From NCBI GenBank assembly GCA_028698995.1, contig JAQVVM010000050.1:1-33433 (forward strand): a stretch of 33,433 nt of DNA. The letters are read 5' to 3'. The notes beneath the pieces are model-generated. The model was not told where the DNA came from. It worked only from the letters and a program-made list of their open reading frames with translations, and ran no database searches. The stretch's first letter is position 1; every line of letters begins with the position of its first letter. The DNA is from Bacteroidales bacterium (GTDB lineage Bacteria; Bacteroidota; Bacteroidia; Bacteroidales; PXBB01). Both the position numbers and the translations under genes were made by a program. Shown here piece after piece: positions 1 through 7,676 of the stretch.

Positions 1-79
1 CTATAATATCTCCTCGTTTATCTAACCGTTTGTCAGAAAATATTCCGTTAAAATTTGGTTTATGACTTACTCTATTCAT
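1..79 (-). CDS. Partial IS4-like transposase, N-terminus only
   Basis: Reading leftward from the ATG at 79, the frame stays open to the window edge and gives 26 residues containing FSDKRLDKRGDII. A short basic stretch of the FxDKRLxxR type near the N-terminus is characteristic of the DNA-binding N-terminal domain of IS4/Tn5-family transposases. The rest of the gene lies beyond the left edge. The right edge carries the last 40 codons of a similar transposase, also on the minus strand, so the two may be ends of copies of one IS. The family call rests on only 26 residues and is tentative; that this is a gene start seems likely because it sits just outside the inverted repeat beginning at 108. 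Confidence 0.5.
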   Translation of the reverse strand, partial: MNRVSHKPNFNGIFSDKRLDKRGDII

Positions 80-107
80 CTTTTTTTAATACAAAGCTAA
101 CAATATT

Positions 108-321
108 TGTGTCCACACGGTAGCTGCCGGCAGGCAGGAAGTCAAGGCTGCTTAAAAATTTGCTCAATTTTTACGCAAATTTTTAATAGGCCGTTCCGGT
201 ACTTCGTAATCATTTGTGAATAAAACATATTTTTTTAAAAAAATCGTTTATAGCACAAATAATAAATCGGATGTTTAAGTGCTGAGGTGAATTTTTGGTG
301 ACACATTGTAGAAGCCAGGAA
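108..321 (+). repeat. Left arm of long inverted repeat bracketing the locus
   Basis: This segment aligns with the reverse complement of 32967-33325. It starts with TGTGTCCACACGGTAGCT, continues through the GC-rich palindromic core CTGCCGGCAG and a CAAGGCTGCTTAAAAATTTG block that is nearly identical in both arms, then a more diverged AT-rich half containing GCCGTTCCGG, CACTTCGT/TACTTCGT, TTTGTGAATAAA and AAATCGGATGTTTA. The left arm lacks a block of about 145 bases that the right arm has. The outer end lies 28 bases upstream of the transposase start. No gene is visible inside it. Confidence 0.9.
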
Positions 322-402
322 ACAGAAAGCCGTTTCCTTTAGGAATTATGTTCGGATGGCATCAAGAGGGGGTTTATTTGATAATCCTGATAAAGAATAG
401 TG

Positions 403-1524
403 TTAGGATTTTTTGAAAAAAGATTTCACACCCTCAGCTACATATAATACTTCATCAGTGGTCATTTCTGGAAAAATGGGAAGCGATAAAACTTTTTTCT
501 TAATGTCATGCACAACTGAAATGGATTCAGCTTTAAATGGGTGGTTTTTAAAAAGTTTATTTTCAAAAAGGGCTTTATCATAGTGCCTCATCGTTGCAAT
601 ACCTTTTGCTTTGAGATGGTTTTCAAGCTCATCTCTTTTGTCAGTTTTAATGACGTATTTATGATAGGTGCATCCTTGGGGTTTGCTGACAATTTCAATG
701 TCATTTAGGTTTTCAAAAGAGGCATCATATTTTGAAGCAATTTTATTTCTTTGGGTAATAAGAGTGTCAATCATACCCAGCTGAAAATCAAGTAAAGCCG
801 CTTGTAGTGTTGAAATACGGCTGTTATAGCCGGGTATATCAAACTCCCCTGTAAAAGAGTCTTTCCCATGGAAACGCAATTTTCTGATGGTGTTAAAAAA
901 ATCTTCATCATCTGTAACTATGGCTCCACCTGTACCAAAAGCACCTATGACTTTTGTAGGGTCGAAACTGAAACAAGCCATCTGACCTACACTTCCTGCT
1001 TTGACATTGTCTTCAGAAATAGCACCCAGTGAATGTGCAGCATCTTCAATCAGAATAATATTGTGATTCCTTGCATACTTGGCAATTTCCATAAGTGGAG
1101 AAAATGCACCATACATGTGAACAAAAATCAAAGCTTTGGTTTTCGGGCTGATTTTCCTTTTAAAATCATCGAAGCTCATTGACAAATCCGAGGAATGTAT
1201 ATCGGCAAATACGGGAACTGCACCGGCTCTTAAAATGGGGGTAACGGAAGCAATGTAAGAAAATGCAGGTACAATGACTTCATCTCCGGCTTCTACTCCA
1301 GCAGCTTTCAATGCAAAGAACAAAGCATCAGTGCAACTGCCCACACTGAGTGCATATTTTCTTGAAACAAAATGGGCTAGATTGATTTCAAAAGTATCCA
1401 CTTCTTTTCCCATAAGCACTTTTCCACTGCTTAAAACCCTGGAAAATATGGTGTTAATTGTTTGTGCATGTTGATTGTAAAACCGGTCTATACCATAAAA
1501 CGGGATATTTATATTTGCTGGCAT
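403..1524 (-). CDS. DegT/DnrJ/EryC1/StrS-family sugar aminotransferase
   Basis: A 373-residue PLP-dependent aminotransferase of the family that transfers an amino group from glutamate to a keto group of a nucleotide-linked deoxysugar. The family signature is clear: EDAAHSLGA at about 160-168 and the PLP-binding lysine K191 in FSFDPTKVIGAFGTGG. Length is normal. It starts at an ATG with an AAAGGA-like stretch 7-12 bases upstream. It stands alone: the next gene to the right is divergent, and to the left is only the inverted repeat. The sugar position aminated (C3 or C4) cannot be told from the sequence. It differs from the second aminotransferase at 15287-16393, so the glycan may contain two amino sugars. 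Confidence 0.93.
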   Translation of the reverse strand: MPANINIPFYGIDRFYNQHAQTINTIFSRVLSSGKVLMGKEVDTFEINLAHFVSRKYALSVGSCTDALFFALKAAGVEAGDEVIVPAFSYIASVTPILRAGAVPVFADIHSSDLSMSFDDFKRKISPKTKALIFVHMYGAFSPLMEIAKYARNHNIILIEDAAHSLGAISEDNVKAGSVGQMACFSFDPTKVIGAFGTGGAIVTDDEDFFNTIRKLRFHGKDSFTGEFDIPGYNSRISTLQAALLDFQLGMIDTLITQRNKIASKYDASFENLNDIEIVSKPQGCTYHKYVIKTDKRDELENHLKAKGIATMRHYDKALFENKLFKNHPFKAESISVVHDIKKKVLSLPIFPEMTTDEVLYVAEGVKSFFKKS

Positions 1525-1570
1525 AAGAAGATTCCTTTAAATAAATGAAACCACTATAAAAACTCCTTTT

Positions 1571-1666
1571 TAGCCACAGAAACCCGGAAACACAGAAATT
1601 CACTAAATGTTAAAATAGTAACATCCCATGTTTTGTGAAATTTCGTGCTTTTGTGTTTTAGTGGCA
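1571..1666. repeat. Dispersed palindromic repeat (GCCAC...GTGGC)
   Basis: Two arms of about 35 bases, 1571-1606 and 1632-1666, are imperfect reverse complements of each other: one begins AGCCACAGAAACCCGG and the other ends TTTGTGTTTTAGTGGCA. Repeats of this composition (GCCAC, AAACACAGAAATTCAC and complements) are scattered between genes in many Bacteroidota genomes. It lies between two divergent genes and could fold as a long hairpin. It occupies most of the 361-base gene-free stretch 1525-1885. Confidence 0.75.
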
Positions 1667-1846
1667 TATTATATTCTACTTGCTATTTAGAGTAAACTCA
1701 TGTTTGCAAATATAATAAATCATTATCCTCAATCAGTTTTTTTTATTCAAAATAATATGGGTCAGGGTAATGTCAAAAGCCATAAAATAATGAAAAAATA
1801 TTTTTTGTTTTTTTTTATATACCAGGCTTTTTATTCAAATTATGTA

Positions 1847-1854
1847 TATTTTTG
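1847..1854 (+). promoter_or_regulatory. Candidate -7 promoter box
   Basis: TATTTTTG matches the Bacteroidota -7 consensus TAnnTTTG and lies 31 bases before the ATG at 1886. No convincing -33 TTTG was found, so the call rests on one box in AT-rich DNA. Confidence 0.4.
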
Positions 1855-1885
1855 CCTTAAAATAATTATTATTCCACTATATTAT

Positions 1886-2314
1886 ATGAATTTCAAAAAA
1901 TTTCAAAACAGATTTATTTATCACTTTATTTCAGCCCCTTTCATTTATGGTATGCTCATTCCATTTGTGTTTTTTGATGTTTGTCTTGAGTTGTATCACA
2001 GGGTTTGTTTTTTCTGCTACGATCTTCCCTATGTAGAGCGTGGTCATTATATAAAAATTGACCGCCATAAGCTAAACTATCTTAACTACACAGAAAAAGC
2101 CAATTGTATGTATTGTGGTTATGCCAACGGATTAATTAATTATGCCAGAGTTATAACCGCGGAAACTGAGAAATACTGGTGTGGCATTAAGCATCAGGCT
2201 GACAAGAATTTTGTTGAACCTGAACACCATACTGATTTTATTGAATATGGCGACAAAGAAGCATACGATGAAATTCAGCCCCAGTCATATCCTGAGCTCG
2301 GCAGACAGGAATGA
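1886..2314 (+). CDS. Conserved hypothetical small Cys-containing protein
   Basis: A 142-residue protein of unknown function. The frame is open further upstream to 1700, but that extension is very rich in Phe/Tyr/Asn and contains the promoter-like box, so the ATG at 1886 (MNFKKFQNRF) is preferred. The N-terminal half has one hydrophobic stretch (about residues 14-31) that may be a membrane anchor. The second half is conserved-looking: IDRHKLNYLNYTEKANCMYC, then CGYANGL and YWCGIKHQ. The C-x-x-C in NCMYCGY plus the Cys/His of WCGIKH could form a metal or redox site. Similar short proteins, from memory, occur as uncharacterised singletons in many bacteria. It is not obviously linked to polysaccharide synthesis. 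Confidence 0.75.
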   Translation: MNFKKFQNRFIYHFISAPFIYGMLIPFVFFDVCLELYHRVCFFCYDLPYVERGHYIKIDRHKLNYLNYTEKANCMYCGYANGLINYARVITAETEKYWCGIKHQADKNFVEPEHHTDFIEYGDKEAYDEIQPQSYPELGRQE

Positions 2315-2381
2315 TTGCGGGATTATTATTTAATACACAGTTTTTTAGGTAATTCTTTATTTAGCTTGATTAGTCGGAGTG

Positions 2382-2409
2382 ATAAATCAATTCTATGTGT
2401 GTGATTTAT
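2382..2409. terminator. Weak hairpin between convergent genes
   Basis: ATAAATCA (2382-2389) and TGATTTAT (2402-2409) form a perfect 8-base AT-only stem with a 12-base loop, followed on the plus strand by ATTGTTTTG. It lies between the convergent genes ending at 2314 and 2420. With no GC pairs in the stem and no clean T tract, terminator function is only possible. Confidence 0.25.
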
Positions 2410-2419
2410 TATTGTTTTG

Positions 2420-3676
2420 TTAAGTTATCTGATTTTCATTTGTGCTGTCCTTAATATTAAACATCAGCACAGCAATGAGCCCAAATAAATACACCCCCAT
2501 TGACCTTTCCAGCAAAGATTCAGTAAGAAAAAAGAGCAAAATGGCAATGCAAAAATACTTTCCTTCAGGGAATTTAATAAGCTTCCGGCCTATTATAAAA
2601 AGACAACTAATAAACAGCAGCAGCCCAAAAATACCGTAATTGATACCGATTGATAAATATTGGTTGTGGGGGTTAAAGTTAAGGTTTGCACCTTCGGGCC
2701 AGTCTTTTGAACTATAGCAATTATTCAGTTTTTGCTGAAAATGTTTGCTTCCGGTTCCCATTATTAAATTATTTGAAAATACATGCCACGAACAACTCAT
2801 GATGGCGGTACGTTGCGAAATGGTATTGTTGTGGTTCATATTATTGAAGCTCATACTTCCAAACTCACCAAGACGGCTTTTAAGGGAAGGGAAAAGAAAA
2901 GACACAGAAAGAAAGATGATTAATGCCGTTATTCCATAAAACAGTTTTTGGCGGAGGTTTGTTTTTTGTTCTAAAATCAAGAAGAAAATGAAGACGGCTG
3001 TTGTTATAAAGGCAATTCGAACAGCAATATACAAAGCACTTAACAAAAGTATTGATGCCAAAACAATCAAACCAATCTTTACCGGTTTCTTTTCAGAAAA
3101 AGACCTTTTAAAAAGAAAATATGCAGATAAAAGTGCAAAAACAGAATAATAAGTGGAATGTAAACCTGATAATTTTTCAAAATGATGGCGTAGTATAAAA
3201 CTGCCATTTTCATAAGCTGAAGCTGAGAAAGGAATGCCATGCACCATTAAACCGGCAAAAGCATACAAACACAAGGCTGTTACCGATAATGAAAAAACAA
3301 GTAAAAGCAGTTTGTAGTTTTTGAATCCTGTTAAATTCATAAAAATCGGAAAGACAAAAAAGGAAGTGAAAAAGAATAATTTTTTTTCAAATTCAAAACG
3401 TGCTAAAGGGTCAAAACTATTAAGAAGGAATTCAAACAAATAGGGTAAAAAAGGGAGTATAAAAACAAGATTCTTCCAAATGCTTTTACGAACAGGTACC
3501 GGATTGATAAACCACGCCACAAGAGTCAATATTGAGAAACTGATAAAGATAACATTTGTTAAATGCATTGGAAATAGGGGGAAAGCAAAAAGAGCCATCA
3601 AAAGCACAAGCGTTGTAATATGCAGGAGTTTGTTTCTCTTATTGCTTTGAGGCAATATGTTTATCAATTTTATCAT
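2420..3676 (-). CDS. O-antigen ligase/polymerase-like membrane protein (Wzy_C/WaaL type)
   Basis: A 418-residue integral membrane protein with about ten hydrophobic segments and a large extracytoplasmic loop between about 262 and 342. The loop has the family hallmarks: R289 in SQRTAIM, GTGSKHF at 307-313 and NPHNQYL with H337. HST at about 173-175 and R220 in an SALYIAVR context also fit. Such proteins join undecaprenyl-linked glycans to lipid A core, to protein, or to each other. The open frame begins at a TTG three bases upstream; the ATG at 3676 is more likely. It overlaps the end of the GT4 gene by 38 bases and is the last gene of a three-gene leftward operon. Polymerase and ligase cannot be separated by sequence alone. 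Confidence 0.85.
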   Translation of the reverse strand: MIKLINILPQSNKRNKLLHITTLVLLMALFAFPLFPMHLTNVIFISFSILTLVAWFINPVPVRKSIWKNLVFILPFLPYLFEFLLNSFDPLARFEFEKKLFFFTSFFVFPIFMNLTGFKNYKLLLLVFSLSVTALCLYAFAGLMVHGIPFSASAYENGSFILRHHFEKLSGLHSTYYSVFALLSAYFLFKRSFSEKKPVKIGLIVLASILLLSALYIAVRIAFITTAVFIFFLILEQKTNLRQKLFYGITALIIFLSVSFLFPSLKSRLGEFGSMSFNNMNHNNTISQRTAIMSCSWHVFSNNLIMGTGSKHFQQKLNNCYSSKDWPEGANLNFNPHNQYLSIGINYGIFGLLLFISCLFIIGRKLIKFPEGKYFCIAILLFFLTESLLERSMGVYLFGLIAVLMFNIKDSTNENQIT

Positions 3677-4769
3677 CAATAAAGGCTTTTAACTCGTTGC
3701 GAAATCTTTCTTCACTGAAAGGTTTGATTTTTTCTTCAAAATGTTCAGGTTTAAAAACCTTGTTGCTTGTATGAAAGGCACGTATGGTAGCAACCATTTC
3801 TTCAACAGTTTTATCATGGAAGAAAACACCAGTATTTTCGTTAACGGTTTCAATATAGCCGCCCACGCAAGGAATAATAACCGGTGTGCAATAAGACTGG
3901 GCTTCAACAATTGAAATGCCGAAGTCTTCTGTTGCTGCTGCAATAAAAGCTTTTGCCCTTGAAATTTTATAGTGTTTGGTTTCATCGTCAATATAACCTA
4001 AATAGGTAACATTGGCTGGCAGGTTTTTCAGTATTTTATTTTTTAAAATGCCATCACCTGCAATTTCCAATTTCAGTTCAGGCATTTGCCTAAAAGCTTC
4101 AACGATGAGTTCAACATTTTTATATGTAACAAGGCGTGAAACTGAAATATACACATCGCTTCTTTCTCCTTTATGTTCTTTCATTTCCACATTCACAGGG
4201 GGATAAATAACCGTGCTTTCACGATTGAAAAAAGTTTTAATCCTGTTGCTTACAAAGTATGAATTGGCAATAAAATAATCCACACGCTTACTGCTTTCAA
4301 AGTCCCATTTACGGAGTCTTCCAAAAAAATATTTAGTAACAGACTTAGCAATTTTTGTCTTTACTGCTTTAAGATATTCATCTTTTAAATCCCATGCATA
4401 ACGGGCTGGGCTGTGACAATAAGAAATATGTAATTGCTCGGGCCTTTTAATAACTCCTTTTGCAACACAGGAAGATGAAGAAATAATAACATCATAGGCT
4501 CTTAAATCCAGACTTTCAATTGCAGATGGAAATAAAGGGAATAGGTTTCTGTAACGTTTTTTTGCGAAAGGAATATGCTGAATAAGGCTGGTATTGGTTT
4601 TTTTCCCGAGTAAATATTTTTCGCGATTTTCCTTGTCAAAGAAATCGAAAAGACAAAAGACATCAGCTTCGGGATAACAGTGAAGGATTTCCTTCACTAC
4701 TTTTTCGGCACCTCCGGTTTGGTTAAACCAATCATGCACTAAAGCTATTTTTATATTTTCCCTTTTCAT
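3639..4769 (-). CDS. GT4-family glycosyltransferase
   Basis: A 376-residue retaining glycosyltransferase with the GT-B fold. The N-terminal acceptor domain begins with VHDWFNQTGGAEKVV (about 11-25), with the glycine-rich loop near 19-20. The C-terminal donor domain has the GT4 E-x7-E motif in EDFGISIVE (E281 to E289), preceded by SVSRLVTYKNVELI. Length is typical. It probably adds one hexose-type residue to the undecaprenyl-linked repeat unit on the cytoplasmic face of the inner membrane. It starts at an ATG 9 bases after the preceding GT4 gene and overlaps the next gene, so it is the middle gene of the operon. Confidence 0.92.
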   Translation of the reverse strand: MKRENIKIALVHDWFNQTGGAEKVVKEILHCYPEADVFCLFDFFDKENREKYLLGKKTNTSLIQHIPFAKKRYRNLFPLFPSAIESLDLRAYDVIISSSSCVAKGVIKRPEQLHISYCHSPARYAWDLKDEYLKAVKTKIAKSVTKYFFGRLRKWDFESSKRVDYFIANSYFVSNRIKTFFNRESTVIYPPVNVEMKEHKGERSDVYISVSRLVTYKNVELIVEAFRQMPELKLEIAGDGILKNKILKNLPANVTYLGYIDDETKHYKISRAKAFIAAATEDFGISIVEAQSYCTPVIIPCVGGYIETVNENTGVFFHDKTVEEMVATIRAFHTSNKVFKPEHFEEKIKPFSEERFRNELKAFIDDKIDKHIASKQ

Positions 4770-4778
4770 TTGTCTTTC

Positions 4779-5816
4779 TTAAAGTCCTGTAAAATAATGC
4801 TTTATCCATTCGGAAACAGATGCAGCAGACAATGTAAAATTATATTTATTTTTTAAAAAATTAAGTTCTTTTGATGATGGGCTGTAATTTTTTATTTTTT
4901 TCAAAACATTGAGAAATGAATCCTTGTCTCCGGCCTTATAGTACAGAGGCAGTTCCCCAAAAGAATCCCGATACTCAGGCAAATCAGGTACAATTACAGG
5001 TGTTCCGAGCATGAGGGCTTCAAGAACAGGAATCCCAAATCCTTCGTATTCTGAAGGGAAAACAAGAGCATCAGCATGTTTCATCAATGTATAATAATGG
5101 CTTTCCTTAACATATTTGAGTACATGCAGTTGTTCGTCGTCATTCAGGATGACTTTTCCATAAATATCATCATCGGCACCAACTCCAACAATATGGAAAT
5201 AGTGTTTTTTTAATTCGGGTAGCAAATCTATCACAAAAGAAGCATTTTTTCTGGGGTTATATATTCCTGTGAGTAGCAAATAAGGGAATGGATTAAGCTT
5301 TTGTTCATCAAACACCATCTCAGGGATGCCGTTGGGCACAACCATGATTTTTTGTGAAGGGACAGAAAAGACCTTCCCTAATTCTTTTTTAATAAAATCC
5401 GAAACTGTGAAGATTGTCAGCGCTTTTTTGCACAAGCGGGGAAGTAGAAATTTATACCACTTGATAAATGAAGGGCTAAACCAGTCTTTGTTCTTGAGAA
5501 ATGCCAGATCATGGATGGTAACAATTTGCTTCCTGTACAACAAAGGTGCGGTATTACAAAGATTTATAAGAAGGGGGCTGCTCTGCAACCATAAATAAAT
5601 GGGTAACCATAACTGTTCCCATAAAAAACCTTTTCCCCAGCCTGTTTTAATGATGTTTAAATCTTTGCTGTCAACAATTCCTCTTGGAGTTATAACGATT
5701 ATGTTATGCTGATTCTCTTGTAGTGCCTTGCTCAAACCCAACGCATATTTCTGAACACCAGTGGTTTTATGGCAAAGGAAGCGACCGTTGATATAAACTT
5801 TTTGGGGTGCAGACAC
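4779..5816 (-). CDS. GT4-family glycosyltransferase (mannosyltransferase-like)
   Basis: A 345-residue GT-B glycosyltransferase. Visible motifs are IHDLAF (101-106), NPRKN near 187-191 in the donor domain, and PSEYEGFGIPVLEAL (254-268) with the E-x7-E pair E258/E266. The overall pattern resembles WbaZ/WbdA-type mannosyl- or fucosyltransferases, but the sugar cannot be assigned. The start is GTG at 5816; no nearby ATG would keep the N-terminal strand VYINGRFLCHKTTGVQKYA. A good -7 box 20 bases upstream supports this start. First gene of the leftward operon with the second GT4 and the ligase-like gene. Confidence 0.9.
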   Translation of the reverse strand: MSAPQKVYINGRFLCHKTTGVQKYALGLSKALQENQHNIIVITPRGIVDSKDLNIIKTGWGKGFLWEQLWLPIYLWLQSSPLLINLCNTAPLLYRKQIVTIHDLAFLKNKDWFSPSFIKWYKFLLPRLCKKALTIFTVSDFIKKELGKVFSVPSQKIMVVPNGIPEMVFDEQKLNPFPYLLLTGIYNPRKNASFVIDLLPELKKHYFHIVGVGADDDIYGKVILNDDEQLHVLKYVKESHYYTLMKHADALVFPSEYEGFGIPVLEALMLGTPVIVPDLPEYRDSFGELPLYYKAGDKDSFLNVLKKIKNYSPSSKELNFLKNKYNFTLSAASVSEWIKHYFTGL

Positions 5817-5835
5817 GTTCTTGAGATATTTTGCA

Positions 5836-5843
5836 CAAAGTTA
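5836..5843 (-). promoter_or_regulatory. Candidate -7 promoter box for the GT4-GT4-ligase operon
   Basis: Read on the minus strand this is TAACTTTG, an exact TAnnTTTG match, with its last base 20 bases from the GTG at 5816. This implies a leader of roughly 13 bases. No clear -33 element was seen. The rest of the 198-base divergent region (5817-6014) must also hold the wzm promoter; only a one-mismatch TTAATTTG near 5992-6000 was found for it. Confidence 0.5.
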
Positions 5844-6014
5844 AATATTTTTAATATGGATTTTAAGAATAGCTTTTTATTAATATTAGGTATTCAATCA
5901 AACTGAAACATAATTTTCTATACAAAAACCAATGAATTCTTAATGCGCTTATTTTCCTTAAATATTTTATAAAAGCATGTTTAAAATTTGCTTTAATTTG
6001 CCACATAAATTTTG

Positions 6015-6773
6015 ATGATGCAAATCAAACGCAGGTATATAATTTTTTTTCTGATTTATAAAAATCTGCAACTTAAGTATAAACATTCTGTTTTGGGCTT
6101 TTTCTGGAGCTTATTGCATCCATTTATGTATCTTTTGATTTTTCTGGCAATCTTTTCAACAGCTTTCCCTGCTATTGAAAACTATCCCCTTTATGTTTTG
6201 AGTGGGTTGGTATTCTGGTTATATTTTTCAAATGCAACGACCCAACTCAGCATCGTTTTTATAAAGAATGCCCATCTGATAAAGTCCTTTAACATATCTA
6301 AAACCATGTACCCTCTCACAGAGTTGGGAGGCGAGCTTGTAAGTTTTCTGCTGGGCTTGATTCCCTTTATGGTAATAATGTATTTTCTGGGTTTGGAGTT
6401 CAGTTTAAACCTATTGTACCTCATACCGGTCATTTTATTATTCTCAATTTTCATTTTTTCGGTAGGGATTATACTTGGTTCTCTGAATGTATTTTTAAGG
6501 GATGTTGGTATTATTTGGAACACCATCAATCCTGCTTTGTTTTATCTGTCACCTATTGCATACTCCTATCAAATAGTCCCGGAGAAGTTTAAATTCATTG
6601 TCAAATACAATCCCATGTATCATTTTCTCGAATTGGTAAGGGATGTTCTTTATGTCGGACAAGTTCCTTCAGAACATTACGTGGGGCGGTGCTTGCTGAT
6701 AACCTCTGTTGCTGTTGTTCTTGCCATTTTTATTTACAGAAAAACAAGGAATGGTTTCATTTCCAACTTATAA
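6015..6773 (+). CDS. wzm: ABC-2 type polysaccharide exporter, permease subunit (Wzm)
   Basis: A 252-residue membrane protein with six predicted helices and the short charged cytoplasmic N-terminus (KRRYIIFFLIYKNLQLKYK) typical of the ABC-2/Wzm/TagG permeases. The PMYHFLELVRDVLY stretch near 203-216 is the usual cytosolic/gate motif before the last helix. It forms the channel that moves a completed undecaprenyl-diphosphate-linked glycan across the inner membrane, powered by the ATPase encoded 5 bases downstream. The open frame starts at a TTG at 6012 directly followed by two ATGs; 6015 is used here and 6018 is equally possible. Confidence 0.93.
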   Translation: MMQIKRRYIIFFLIYKNLQLKYKHSVLGFFWSLLHPFMYLLIFLAIFSTAFPAIENYPLYVLSGLVFWLYFSNATTQLSIVFIKNAHLIKSFNISKTMYPLTELGGELVSFLLGLIPFMVIMYFLGLEFSLNLLYLIPVILLFSIFIFSVGIILGSLNVFLRDVGIIWNTINPALFYLSPIAYSYQIVPEKFKFIVKYNPMYHFLELVRDVLYVGQVPSEHYVGRCLLITSVAVVLAIFIYRKTRNGFISNL

Positions 6774-6778
6774 GCATT

Positions 6779-7513
6779 ATGGACTACGTTATAAAACTCA
6801 AAGATGTTTCGGTAAGTTATCTGCAAAACAGAAAGGGAACCCATTCTGTAAAAGATTTTGTTCTTAAAGCATCCTTTATTTCTCCCTTTGAGAAACACAG
6901 GGTATTACACCATATAGACCTGACCATCAAGAAAGGCGATTCTGTCGGCATATTAGGGCCAAACGGCACAGGAAAAAGCACACTTTTACGCACAATAGCC
7001 GGTATTATCAAGCCCGATTCGGGAAGTGTTGAAGTGAAGGTGCCCATATCTCCCTTGCTCACACTGGGAGCCGGTATTGAACTTGAACTTTCCGGTTATG
7101 AGAATATGAGAATAGCTCTGGCACTTACGGGTAATTACAGCAAGGCAACAAGATCCGAAATGATTGAAAAGGTAAGTGATTTTGCAGAACTGACTAAAGA
7201 GCAACTCCGGATGCCGACCAAGATGTATTCAACTGGTATGCTTGCCCGACTGGCTTTTAGCAGTGTGATGACTGCTCAGCCCGAACTTCTGATGATTGAT
7301 GAGGTGTTGGCTGTTGGAGACAGAGGTTTCCAGAAAAAATGTAAAAACCGCTTGCATGAAATTCTTAATAACGGTGCTACGCTGCTTTTCATTTCTCACA
7401 GCCCTGACGAAGTGAAAGAGGTATGTAAAAGAGGAATCTGTATCAATGAGGGCAGAAAAATTTATGACGGCAGTGCCAAAAAAGCTGCTGAGGTTTACAG
7501 CAAGCTGTTCTAA
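6779..7513 (+). CDS. wzt: ABC-type polysaccharide exporter, ATPase subunit (Wzt, short form)
   Basis: A 244-residue ABC ATPase. Walker A is GPNGTGKST (60-68), the signature is YSTGMLARLAF (150-160, the Wzt/TagH variant), Walker B is LLMIDE (170-175) and the switch histidine is in LFISHS. It has the insertion between the first strands (about 20-40) usual for O-antigen and teichoic-acid exporters. An open frame extends upstream to 6689 inside wzm, but only the ATG at 6779 gives the conserved start MDYVIKLKDVSV. It ends about 30 residues after the switch region, so it lacks the C-terminal carbohydrate-binding domain that some Wzt proteins use to recognise a capped chain end. Confidence 0.95.
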   Translation: MDYVIKLKDVSVSYLQNRKGTHSVKDFVLKASFISPFEKHRVLHHIDLTIKKGDSVGILGPNGTGKSTLLRTIAGIIKPDSGSVEVKVPISPLLTLGAGIELELSGYENMRIALALTGNYSKATRSEMIEKVSDFAELTKEQLRMPTKMYSTGMLARLAFSSVMTAQPELLMIDEVLAVGDRGFQKKCKNRLHEILNNGATLLFISHSPDEVKEVCKRGICINEGRKIYDGSAKKAAEVYSKLF

Positions 7514-7634
7514 AATACTATATTACAATAATGTTTAATTATGTTGATGAGCCTATACCGAATTATCGGCAGCACATCTATATCAAAATGTTTAGAATTA
7601 AAAATAATTTACAGTTCAGATTGTAATATTTTCA

Positions 7635-7642
7635 TAAATTTG
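7635..7642 (+). promoter_or_regulatory. Candidate -7 promoter box
   Basis: TAAATTTG matches TAnnTTTG exactly and lies 34 bases before the ATG at 7677, giving a leader of about 28 bases. It would let the large GT2 gene be transcribed independently of wzm-wzt. No -33 TTTG at the expected spacing. Confidence 0.45.
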
Positions 7643-7676
7643 TCCGATGCATTGATTCCATATTGTTGTAAAGAGC

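Noticed and set aside
302..400. Plus-strand open tail ending ...GLFDNPDKE before a TAG at 398-400
   Set aside because: Looks somewhat protein-like but has no start, begins inside the repeat arm, and is only 32 codons; could be a remnant but unsupported.
1700..1885. N-terminal extension of the 142-residue protein
   Set aside because: Composition is unlike the conserved part and it contains the TATTTTTG promoter-like box; the ATG at 1886 fits better.
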